A stretch of DNA of 64,000 nt from a virus: positions 62,001 to 126,000 of IMG/VR virus record IMGVR_UViG_3300003937_000346; one strand, written 5' to 3'. Position 1 is the first letter of the stretch. Each line of letters starts with the position of its first letter. The notes beneath the pieces are model-generated. The model did no database searches and was not told the origin of the DNA. It saw only the letters and a list, made by a program, of their open reading frames with translations. The translations under genes were made by a program, and so were the position numbers. This document shows, piece after piece, positions 17,579 through 27,800 of the stretch.

Positions 17579-18958
17579 TTAAACCGGATAAGTACCCATA
17601 TTAATTTTATTTTTTTGTGCATCATAGTTCTCTTGAACTTGATCTGAACTTAAATTTTTACTCCATAATCTAAATGATAAAATATCATTAGTACCTGGTC
17701 TATTAGTTGCTCCTCTTCCTAAAGAATGTAAACCTAGACTTTCTCCATGAGTGAACGTCCAACCAAACGTTGTTGTTTTTTCATTACCATTCTTATATAA
17801 TGTAAATGTTCCTTGATTAGATCCTGTAGATTCATAAACAATGGTTAGATGATAGAATCTACCTTGAGGGAAAACCGACGCCTTAGTCCAACCAGTGTAT
17901 TTTATTTGGGAACTACCATTGTAACCTTCATAGTATGTCAATTGATTACTATGAAACATCCAATATCCACCATTACCTAAGTCTCCTCCGAATATACCAG
18001 ACCAACTACCATCATTAACATCCCAAGGGTTAAATACCACTTCCGCAGTCCAACTTTGTGATGGTGAATATGTAATTGGATCCACCGAAATATAATCATC
18101 AGTACCGTCCATATCAAAATAGTTTAATTGTCTATAACCATCTCTCATACTTGAAAACTCTCCCGAGTTATTAGGTGTCATATATTGTTTGTCCGATCCT
18201 AAACTTTTAAAACTTGATTCCCCCCTAAATAATAATTGTTCAATTGTTGGTTCATTACCGTCAATTTTGTCGATTCTTGGATATGCAAATTCAAGCCCCG
18301 ATGACGTGTTTGTTGTATAAAAATGATAAGTTCTGTGTTGTGCCGATGTGGTTGTTTCATTCCATCTGGTGTCTTGATCACCACAATTACCATAACTTTT
18401 ATCACTTATTTTAGTCCCATTTTCATACCACCCCGATTTAGGATGTCTACCACCACTATAACCCGCATAAAATACGTGAGCAACCACCAAATACCATTGA
18501 TTATGTATTAAATTTGAAATTGATGGGTATGTAAAATAAGGATTACCTTGAGAGGATCCGTTATCATTTCTTATTGGGTTTGGGTTCATTCCCATGTAAA
18601 AGGTACCTCCCGTTCCTGAAGTATGTCGTCTAACCCAAACAGAATACCTGTAAGTGTATTGTACATCAACATTATAATAACTACTATTCCAACCACCATC
18701 AGCACCTGAAGTTGCATCGGGTGTTGTTCTCCAAATAACCGATTGTCTACCCCAAGGATCATCAGAAATTACCGCCCTTAATTGTTCGGTGGAACTTCCA
18801 TTAGAACCATACCCCGTAAAACCTCCAGTACCTGTTTGCCAAAACCCCGGATCTGTAAGAATGTTACTTGTTTGTAAATTCCTTAATGTCGATCTTATAC
18901 TTTGAGCATCCACCGATAATACTAAGTTGTCTGTATGTATTTTTGATCCTATATTCAT
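17579..18958 (-). CDS. fibre-type protein with two beta-sandwich domains and a LamG lectin domain, 459 aa
   Basis: The N-terminus MNIGSKIHTDNLVLSVDAQS follows the array pattern. Residues 60-230 form a carbohydrate-binding-like sandwich (YTYRYSVWVRRHTSG, NLIHNQWYLVVAHVFYAG). Residues 290-440 are LamG-like (WTAEVVFNPWDVNDG, FYHLTIVYEST, FTLYKNGNEKTTTFGW). The end LSSDQVQENYDAQKNKI matches the common tail, with a short extension. It overlaps the upstream lectin gene by one base (TAATG). Confidence 0.65.
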   Translation of the reverse strand: MNIGSKIHTDNLVLSVDAQSIRSTLRNLQTSNILTDPGFWQTGTGGFTGYGSNGSSTEQLRAVISDDPWGRQSVIWRTTPDATSGADGGWNSSYYNVDVQYTYRYSVWVRRHTSGTGGTFYMGMNPNPIRNDNGSSQGNPYFTYPSISNLIHNQWYLVVAHVFYAGYSGGRHPKSGWYENGTKISDKSYGNCGDQDTRWNETTTSAQHRTYHFYTTNTSSGLEFAYPRIDKIDGNEPTIEQLLFRGESSFKSLGSDKQYMTPNNSGEFSSMRDGYRQLNYFDMDGTDDYISVDPITYSPSQSWTAEVVFNPWDVNDGSWSGIFGGDLGNGGYWMFHSNQLTYYEGYNGSSQIKYTGWTKASVFPQGRFYHLTIVYESTGSNQGTFTLYKNGNEKTTTFGWTFTHGESLGLHSLGRGATNRPGTNDILSFRLWSKNLSSDQVQENYDAQKNKINMGTYPV

Positions 18959-19854
18959 TATATATTAAATCTTCTTTTATAAGAATTAAAATTTCTTTTA
19001 ATTTGGTTATCATCTAAAGGTTGTTTGTACAGTTTGATTACCGGCATCTCACCGTTAAAATATCTTGATGAAAAGGAAAACGACGTGTGGTCACCCCCCT
19101 CAGGTTCACCATTAACATAGTACTGCATACTAGTTCCTGATTTTTGGACGAACGCAACATGGTACCAAGTATCACTATTAAATACCGTGTTACCATATTT
19201 CCATACCCCTTGCCCATGATCCCAAACCGCTAATTTCGATTGGTATATTGCTAACCAATTAGCGTTAAAATCGTCCGCTTCCGCAGAGTTAAAATGTTGT
19301 AAGGTGGACGCACTATGAGTATAAAAAACATATTCGGCTGTCCATCCTTTATTATTTGGTGATAACATTATATCACTCCCGAAATCAATAAACTCATTAG
19401 TTCCATCAAAAGTAAAATTCGCAGTAGGGGTTTCATAGGGTATTACACTATTTAAATGTGCAACCGCACCTCCCGATTCATTCTCATAACCCCATCCGAA
19501 TGCATTTCCTGCACCTAAACCAGGTCTACCAACTAAAACAAATTCTCTCCTTCCATTTGCCCATGTTAAAACTTCTTTAGGTGCCCCCAAATCCACCAAA
19601 GTCTCTCTAATTCCCGTAACATCATATCTATCATTTGCATGACTTGCAATTATTACGTGAGTAGCATCAGGAAAATTTGATTTGATTATCTCATAATCAT
19701 CTAAAAATTTATTTGACTCACTAACATAATCCGTAGATGAATATAAATCATAACAATGACCATTTATTCTCATTCCTGTGAAATAGGAATCAGGTACCCA
19801 ATCAACTCCATCATGAACATAATAGTTAAGTGACCTACTAGCACCATAAGTCAT
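18958..19854 (-). CDS. LamG/ConA lectin-domain fibre-type protein, frame-broken near its N-terminus
   Basis: From ATG 19854 the product has an unrecognised alpha/beta first half (YEIIKSNFPDATHVIIASHA, REFVLVGRPG), then a LamG domain (GWTAEYVFYTHS, TWYHVAFVQKSGTSMQYYV, NGEPEGGD) and the tail LDDNQIKRNFNSYKRRFNI. Upstream, the same frame stays open and reads YEGSHLTVRDGVTPGHNVQF without a start codon. The expected array N-terminus (MGVSSGPKIKRDGLVISLDS) lies at 19990 in another frame. The whole gene is probably 18958-19990 with one extra base near 19927-19931. Confidence 0.6.
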   Translation of the reverse strand: MTYGASRSLNYYVHDGVDWVPDSYFTGMRINGHCYDLYSSTDYVSESNKFLDDYEIIKSNFPDATHVIIASHANDRYDVTGIRETLVDLGAPKEVLTWANGRREFVLVGRPGLGAGNAFGWGYENESGGAVAHLNSVIPYETPTANFTFDGTNEFIDFGSDIMLSPNNKGWTAEYVFYTHSASTLQHFNSAEADDFNANWLAIYQSKLAVWDHGQGVWKYGNTVFNSDTWYHVAFVQKSGTSMQYYVNGEPEGGDHTSFSFSSRYFNGEMPVIKLYKQPLDDNQIKRNFNSYKRRFNI

Positions 19855-19894
19855 ACTTCCGAATTGTACGTTATGACCTGGTGTGACACCATCT

Positions 19895-19990
19895 CTAACC
19901 GTTAGGTGTGAACCCTCGTATTGAACTTCCCGAGTCTAAGGAAATTACCAACCCATCTCTCTTTATTTTAGGACCTGACGATACACCCAT
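19895..19990 (-). CDS. detached N-terminus of the 18958-19854 lectin gene
   Basis: ATG 19990 begins MGVSSGPKIKRDGLVISLDS, matching the starts of the other lectin-array proteins, but the frame stops after 31 codons. Removing one base from the GGGAA stretch (plus-strand TTCCC 19927-19931) would join it to the downstream lectin frame. It is annotated separately because the break is visible in the sequence as given. Confidence 0.5.
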   Translation of the reverse strand: MGVSSGPKIKRDGLVISLDSGSSIRGFTPNG

Positions 19991-19992
19991 CT

Positions 19993-20325
19993 TTATTGAA
20001 TATCATTACTTGGGCTCCACTCAGGAGACCTTAATAATTCTAAGATTTCCTTGTGGTTATATTCTTGGTACTCTTCAGAATAAATTGAAGGTCTACCATA
20101 AACTCCAACTTCTATTGTATTAGTATAAATTATTGTAGGGTCTTCGGCGTCTTGATATTCCTCATTATATTCTTCTGTTACCACATTAACCTCATATTTA
20201 ATAAAAGTTTTTGAACCATCTACAGAAAATCTTAATGATTCTGATGATGACTCAAGTACTTGATTGAAATCAATTGTATCTATTAATGTTGTTGGTATTA
20301 CTAACCATCTTCTGTTTTCGTACAT
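19993..20325 (-). CDS. hypothetical fibre-region protein, 110 aa
   Basis: The product starts MYENRRWLVIPTTLIDTIDF and then alternates strands with acidic, Tyr- and Glu-rich stretches (TEEYNEEYQDAEDPTIIY, SIYSEEYQEYNHKEILELL). Similar short proteins beginning 'RRWLVIPT' occur between tail-fibre genes of T4-like phages. It starts 4 bases downstream of one lectin gene and ends 2 bases before the next. Role unknown; possibly a fibre-assembly or virion component. Confidence 0.5.
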   Translation of the reverse strand: MYENRRWLVIPTTLIDTIDFNQVLESSSESLRFSVDGSKTFIKYEVNVVTEEYNEEYQDAEDPTIIYTNTIEVGVYGRPSIYSEEYQEYNHKEILELLRSPEWSPSNDIQ

Positions 20326-20329
20326 ATCG

Positions 20330-21445
20330 TTATAAGTTAAATCTGTTTTTATAGCTGTTATAATTTTGTTTTATCTCGTCGGATGTGAGTGCTCTACCAT
20401 ATACTTTACCAACATACACCGCACCATTAAAATAATAATCATTATATAGACTATACGTCGAATCTGATACTCCATTTATAAACCACTCTATTGTGTTATT
20501 AGATGAGTCGTATTTTAATACGGCATGAAATGGTACATTCTCTTGAATAACGTAAGATGTGTTTTTGGACGCATATTCTCTTGACCCATTTGTATATCCA
20601 ATAGAGGCACCTAACCTACTTCCACTTACATAGTTTATTCCAAAATTAGATTGTGGAGACTGAAAGTGGTGATTTGTTAGTATACCCGCAGGTGAGTCGG
20701 GGGCTCCTGTAGACATAGCTACAATTTCCCATGTTTGATCTCCCTTTATTAGAAAGTCCTCATAAGTAACAAGATAATCGTTTGTACCATCAAAAGTAGG
20801 TTGTCCTGTTGAATCAAACGATAGGTTAGACATATCAATATCTGTTGTTCTTTTTAGATCTATGAGTGACTCTGTTGATGGTCGGTCACCATCCACATGT
20901 GGGGTTACGACACTTCCTAATTCATATTGAGGTGCCGTAAAGTAAGCAACTCCGTTGGTTCTATATGCGTTTGCAACATTACCGTAATTATTAACATCAT
21001 TAGTAACTGTTTGAGATAACCTTACCCACCTACCTAAAGGTGGATTTTGTGTGTCACCATACGCCCATGGATTCCAATGTTGACCCACCGTTACGATTGT
21101 TCCTGATTCTAAATAACAGTAAACACTATGGACATAATTACCACCCACACCATTTACTACGTTAGAGGTTCCCATTATACCTTGATTTAATCCACCATCG
21201 TTAGATTGTAACTTATAAACTTCAAACCCTTGTGCTTCAAGTGGTGGTGGTACGGGTGGTGTTGCATTTCTTGTGGCGGTTATATTCCCACTGGTGTAAC
21301 TATGTGAGTTTTTATTCCAAGTATTAGTTGTGGGTTTACCTTGGTAAAACCTACTACTCGTGTGATTGTCGCACACACCGTGTCCACTATCATATCCGAA
21401 TACTAATCCACCTTTTTCCATATTTGGTCCTCTATGAATTCCCAT
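20330..21445 (-). CDS. LamG/ConA lectin-domain fibre-type protein, 371 aa
   Basis: MGIHRGPNMEKGGLVFGYDS is the clearest form of the array N-terminus. Residues 40-190 are a beta sandwich of the carbohydrate-binding type (YVHSVYCYLESGTIVTVGQH). Residues 215-350 are LamG-like (QTWEIVAMSTGAP, PFHAVLKYDSSNNTIEWFIN). It ends LTSDEIKQNYNSYKNRFNL. It begins immediately downstream of the S74 segment of the giant fibre, so the lectin array starts where the main fibre ends. Confidence 0.65.
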   Translation of the reverse strand: MGIHRGPNMEKGGLVFGYDSGHGVCDNHTSSRFYQGKPTTNTWNKNSHSYTSGNITATRNATPPVPPPLEAQGFEVYKLQSNDGGLNQGIMGTSNVVNGVGGNYVHSVYCYLESGTIVTVGQHWNPWAYGDTQNPPLGRWVRLSQTVTNDVNNYGNVANAYRTNGVAYFTAPQYELGSVVTPHVDGDRPSTESLIDLKRTTDIDMSNLSFDSTGQPTFDGTNDYLVTYEDFLIKGDQTWEIVAMSTGAPDSPAGILTNHHFQSPQSNFGINYVSGSRLGASIGYTNGSREYASKNTSYVIQENVPFHAVLKYDSSNNTIEWFINGVSDSTYSLYNDYYFNGAVYVGKVYGRALTSDEIKQNYNSYKNRFNL

Positions 21446-21844
21446 CTATTTCTTTAGTTTAGATTCGAGTTCTTCTACTCTCGCAATTAATTCTTTATTT
21501 GATTGTATTAGTAGTGCTGTTAGTTTTTCGTACTTAACACCTTTATAACCATCACTTCTTGTTCCAACAAGTTCAGGTAATACTTCTTCTATTTCTTGTG
21601 CAATAACACCCACATCATGACCATTGTTATTTTTTGAGTTTGAATTCCAATCGAACTCATAACCACCAATCATTTTTATTTTATCAATTGCGTTTTCAAT
21701 AGGTTTAATATTGTCTTTCAATCTCTTATCGGATGCGTAGTATGCAATAACATCTCCCGTTACATGTAAAGTATCGTCTACAGTTACTACATTTTGCAAT
21801 AACCATTTTACCTTCGGTGGTGATTGACGCGGCTCCTTGGTCAT
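21446..21844 (-). CDS. S74 peptidase/intramolecular chaperone domain, C-terminus of the giant tail fibre
   Basis: YYASDKRLKDNIKPIENAI, followed by GGYEFDWN, HDVGVIAQEIEEVLPELV, GVKYEKLTALLIQ and a terminal coiled coil, is a complete Peptidase_S74 domain. These domains trimerise fibres and cut themselves off at the serine of the SDxRxK motif. The first 15 residues from ATG 21844 are not part of the domain. VVTVDDTLHVTGDVIAYYAS is the natural lead-in and belongs after TEGKMVIAK of the upstream frame. A single A missing in the AAAA run (plus TTTT 21792-21795) separates them. Confidence 0.75.
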   Translation of the reverse strand: MTKEPRQSPPKVKWLLQNVVTVDDTLHVTGDVIAYYASDKRLKDNIKPIENAIDKIKMIGGYEFDWNSNSKNNNGHDVGVIAQEIEEVLPELVGTRSDGYKGVKYEKLTALLIQSNKELIARVEELESKLKK

Positions 21845-24800
21845 CGGTATGTGAGGTGTCTCCCCACCACCAACCTCTACCGGCGGTATTACTCATTTGG
21901 AATGACATTGCGTATTCACCTGATCCTATATGACCGTAATCATACCCATTCTTCATACCAATCGAATACTCACTTGAATCCCAAACTCTTATTTTATCTC
22001 TTGTTTGAGAACTGTATCCAAGGATAAGACCTATGTTGTATCTCGTACTCTGCGAGAATCTCGCCGCTACAAATGTACCACTTGTAATATCACTCGTCGA
22101 GTGTGTGTGTGATGAAGATGCGTAACCAGCACTTGCGTGGTTACCCCATCCATATGCGGTGTTCCATTGTGATGAATTACCATGGGATGTTGTTGTTATA
22201 GTACCATCTGTCCATATACCCGCCCCAATGGCAGATACAGTAGTACCATTCCTCATTATTAACATTTGATGATCTAAACCTGATTTAGATTCTCCACCAA
22301 CATTTGTGTGTGTAAACGCTAATCCGTATAAATTACCTGCACTTGTACCGTCATCTGAGAGATTATAACTCGTACCCATAGACCATACGTGTTGGTATCT
22401 TGTTGAGGAATATATACCATAAACACCTCGTCCATAGTTATTAGCCACTAACGCCTTTTGAGTACCCATTGTTATAGTACCTGTGAAAGTGTCCGCCGTG
22501 TTACTTCTTAAAAACTCTGAAGAATCAATACCATCAAGTTTATCTGAATCCGCGGCCTTATCTGATATTTTTAAATACCTACCATCAATATCGACAGTGA
22601 ACCCTGCATTACCCACACCTGTACCTGTGATAACACCCGTACCTGTATCGAATGATGCTGAATTTATATAGTCAATATCATTATCAAAACTTTTTATATA
22701 ACCTTCTTGTGAATGATCACCCCATCCATACGCTGTATTCCAATTACCTGAGTTTCCTCCTGATGCGGTTACACTACCTGTTACAACAACGTTACCGTCA
22801 CCTCTAATTACCATGTTAGTAGTACCAGCTACACCACCATCCTTAAATGCAATGTCTTCACCTCCCGATGTGGCAATAATGAAATGTTCGTCATTTGTGT
22901 CTGTCGATTGTAAAAATCCTCTCGTAGTACCAGCAGCGGTTTTAAATGATATAATACTTCCACTTTCTATAGTGTCGTCAACATCAGTTCTTAGATATTT
23001 TGATTGTGTTGAACTACTTGTTAGATATCCCACTTGTGAATGATCTCCCCATCCATACGCTGTATTCCAATTACCTGAGTTACCACCTGTCGCTACTATC
23101 TGACCTTGTGCAGTAACCGTTCCATTGTAACTAACTCTGAACTGTTCCGCTAAACCACTACTATTACCTAACTCATCACTACCAACAGGTGCAGTATATA
23201 CCACAAACGAACCCGCACCTTCTTTAGACATTGCGTTTGCGTCCGCATCTGGACCAACCTGTGCACCTATACGTACTTGTGGTGTGTAATTTGCGTTAGT
23301 GTCAGTAAACTTAAAATCAATAAAAGACTGTTGTTGTGATATATCAGAATTTTCGTTATGTAACGTTAATAAACTCTTACCGGCGGTTGTTGATGTATTT
23401 GTATCCTCTTTAATTGTGATTAAACCATCAAACTGACCACCACTTGATTTGGACACAAAGTCTGTCGCTTGAGAAGTTATGTATCCTGCAGTACTGTGAT
23501 CACCCCATCCATACGCTGTATTCCAATTACTTGAGTTGTTGGTGAAATTACCTGAATGATAAACTTGTAACCATGCTTGAGTTGAGTTTATTGCCGCCGC
23601 ACTAAACTTTCTATAATATATGTTACCGTTAGAACTAAACCCTAACTGACTATTGTATTCACCTGAGTGTCTATTAATATTTAAGAATGCATTTGAATTA
23701 TCTACGGTAGGCATCCCCAATGCTCCTGAACCTGCACTTACTTGACCTGTAAATATTACCTTATTTGTGCCAGGGTGAGTATTTGCAGATCCACCATCAC
23801 CCAAGAAACTGTTAGATTCTGAAGTTAAATATCTACCATCTAAATCAACAGTATATGTGTCTCCACCATTCTTAGTAAAAGTTACAACACCATTACCACT
23901 GTTAAATGTTGCACCTGTTGTATGTAAAACCGTATCGACTGCGAACCCCGTAACATCTACACTACTTCCATTTGATTTATTAAGTGTTAATGTTTGGTTA
24001 GCGTCATTATATGTACCACCAGTGACATTTATATCAGTTAAAGTACTACTAATATCAACAGTGTACTGATCTCCATCATTTCTTGTAAATGTGATTATAC
24101 CATTACCACCATTAAATGTTGCACCTGTGGTATACTCATCATTATAAGAGGTTAAATAACCCTCTTGTGAATGATCTCCCCATTCATATGCGGTATCCCA
24201 ATTAGTTACGTTCGCGTCACTTGCACCTGCAATAGTACCACCGATGAAATTACCCGACCCATTAATACCTTTACTTGTACCATCAACAAAGAAACCTGCG
24301 TCGGCTCTTATGTATCTTGGTGTGTATATATTTTTACTTGTGTTTTGATTAATTCTTAACCATGTATCATCTTGTGCACCAATCTCACCAATACGAGTTG
24401 TTCCATTATAAAATACAATATGATCCGATACGTCGTTATCCGCTTTCTTTATTATAAGTCTTGCTTGGTTAGTACCCTCACCAATTGTAAGTGCTCCCGT
24501 TGTAGTATCATCAGTATCACTTCTTAAGTATTTACTTTGAGTTGAACTTGAAGTTAAGTATCCCGCTTGTGAGTGATCTCCCCATCCATACGCTGTATTC
24601 CAATTAGATGAGTTGTTGGCAAAGTTAGCACTTGTCCATACGGTTCTCATAGATTGCCAAGTAGTACCATTACCCTGTCTAAAATATAGGTTTGTATCTC
24701 CAATACCACTATCCGCTTCCGATATTAATTGCCAAGCCGCATATGTACCTGTCCAACCTTTTAAAGTTATTCCACTATACCATGAACCTAAAGAACCATA

Positions 24801-27800
24801 TTCATCGGTAAAATCTAACGAAAGGTGTTGATCGGTATATTCATTAGGTGTTTTTTCTGCCGCTCGTGTATCAGGAATCCTTAATTCTGACAATTGTCTT
24901 GTAGAATGACTTGTTATTACACCATCAGTCATTGTTAATTGGTCAACAACATAAGAACCTGATGTATTTATATCTGAGTCCGTACCTATAATAGTATTTC
25001 CACTTGAGGTTACGTATCCCGCTTGTGAATGATCACCCCATCCATATGCGGTATCCCAATTTGTTTTATTATACCCACTTGCAGAAAGAGTACCCGAAAT
25101 TTCAACGTTTTGATTGGCATCTATGGTAATTGCAGTGGTTGAGTTTGTTTGTAAGTATAGTTCGTTTGCGGTTGTGGTTCTAATAGTACCTGTACCACTT
25201 GTAAATGATAATCTTCTACTTGCACCATTAATATTTAAATCAGTTGAACCTTGTACATGTACATCGCCACTAACTAAGAATCTTTCTGAAGTACCACTAT
25301 ATACATGAAGTGCACCTGAAGGATTAACCTTATTAATACCAACATTACCTCCAAATGGTTGTAATGACATGTCCCAATCAGCGGTACCCGCACCATTTGT
25401 AAATTGTAAACCAACTGAGTTACCCGCATCCACTTGTGCTATTGCTAAAGTACCCGAATTCGTAGAATGGGGTCTAAACTTAGCAACCCCCATACTTAAC
25501 ATCTCCGCCTTAGTCGTTGCGTTCTGTGCTGATTGGTGAGATGCTAGGAAATCACCAACACTAATAGAATTGTTTGTTGAATTTCCTCTTGATGTTACAC
25601 TACTTAAGGTGTCTGTTTCTGTAAATGAAGTTAAATATCTCCCATCGATATCAACAGTAAATTGGTCTCCATCGTTTCTTGTGAATGTAATTACACCATT
25701 ACTTGTATTGAATGTTGCACCTGTGGTGTACTCATTATTGTATGTTGTTAAGTATCCTGCTTGTGAGTGATCTCCCCATCCATATGCTGTGTTCCATTGG
25801 GCAACCTTACCATCAGTTATGGTATTGGTTCCCATATCTACACCACCAGTGGCAGTAAATTGTATACCATTACCCATAGTTATTTTACCATCAGGTAGGA
25901 AAGTCATTAAAGTGGTTACTGTTCCTGCTGAAGAATCAGACCATTGAATCATACCATTATTTCCACCCGCTCTAACTCTAAACCTATCGGCAGTGTCAGT
26001 AAAACTATTAGTATCTACAAAATCCAAATAAGGGAATGTATCGGATATTGTTAATCCACCAACTTGTAGATCGTTACTCGTTGTCGCACCTAAGGTAGTT
26101 ACGTCATTTAATGTTTGTGTTTCGGTGTAACTTGTCAAGAATCTACCGTCAATATCAACAGTATATGTATCTCCACCATTTTTAGTAAATGTTATTACAC
26201 CATTACTACTGTTAAATGTCGCACCTGTTGTATGAAGTACAGTGTCCACCGCAAATCCAGTTACATCCACACTACTTCCATTTGATTTATTAAGTGTTAA
26301 TGTTTGGTTAGCATCGTTATATGTACCACCAGTGACATTTATATCGGTAAGTGTTGAACTGATGTCTACGGTATAGGTGTCACCATCATTTCTTGTGAAA
26401 GTAATAATACCATTACCACCATTAAAAGTAGCTCCTGTTGTATATTCATCGTTATATGATGTAAGGTATCCGGCACTTCCATGATCACCCCATCCATATG
26501 CTGTATCCCAATTACTTATTTGAGTTGATGTAATATCGTAAGCGGCATGGGATGTGAATACTGGGTCAGTCTCCGTGAATGAAGTCAAATACCCCGCAGT
26601 ACCATGGTCTCCCCATCCATATGCCGTATTCCAATTGTTTCTATCATTTGCTGAGAAGTGATTTGTCGTCCAAACCTCAGTCCAGTTCTGCCAACCAGAT
26701 CCTTGTGGAGATGCCGAGTTACCGTTGTATTGTCTAACCCATAATCCTGATTCAGAATAATCTTCATTGGTTCCTAACTGTAAGGCGTTATATCCACCAC
26801 CTAAAGTGTAAACAGTTGACCAATTAACAGGTCTATTTGAAGTAGATCCATTAGTATTATTAGCACTGAATATTGTTCTTGTAACATTATTAACGTCTGA
26901 AGTATTACCATTGGTTTCAAACTCCAAATACCTACCGTCTAAATCAACTGTAAATGTATCACCACCATTGTTTCTTGTGAATGTAACAATTCCATTTCCA
27001 TCATTAAAAGTTGCTCCCGTTACAAATTCGTTCGTATCTGTATATGATGTTAGATAACCAGCACTAGCATGGTTACCCCATCCGTATGCGGTATCCCAAT
27101 TTGATATTTGGGTAGAAGTAATGTCATAAACCGCATGTGCCGTAAATATTGGATCCGTTTCTGTGAATGAGGTTAAGTATCTTCCATCAAGATCAACGGT
27201 GTACGTATCCCCACCATTCTTAGTAAAGGTAACCACACCATTACTTGAATTAAATGTTGCTCCTGTTGTGTGAAGTACGGTGTCCACCGCAAATCCAGTT
27301 ACATCAATAGAAGTACCATTTGATTTATTAAGTCTTAGTGTTTGGGTTGAGTCATTATATGTACCACCAGTAACATTTATGTCAGTTAAAGTACTACTAA
27401 TATTAAGGGTGTAAGTATCTCCATCATTTCTTGTGAAAGTAATAATACCGTTGGATCCATTAAATGTGGCCCCCGTTGTATACTCATTATTGTATGTTGT
27501 AAGATATCCTTCTTGTGAATGATCACCCCATCCATATGCGGTGTCCCAATTACCTATTTGAGTTGATGTAATGTCATAAACTGCGTGTGCAGTAAATATT
27601 GGGTCTGTTTCTGTAAATGAAGTTAAATACCTACCATCAAGATCGACCGTGTATTGATCACCATCATTTCTTGTAAATGTTACAACACCATTTGAAGTAC
27701 TAAAAGTCGCCCCTGTAGTGTATTCGTCATTATATGATGTTAGATAACTACCCGTACTCGATTCAATACTATCTAATCTACCATTCTGTGTACTGTTTGT

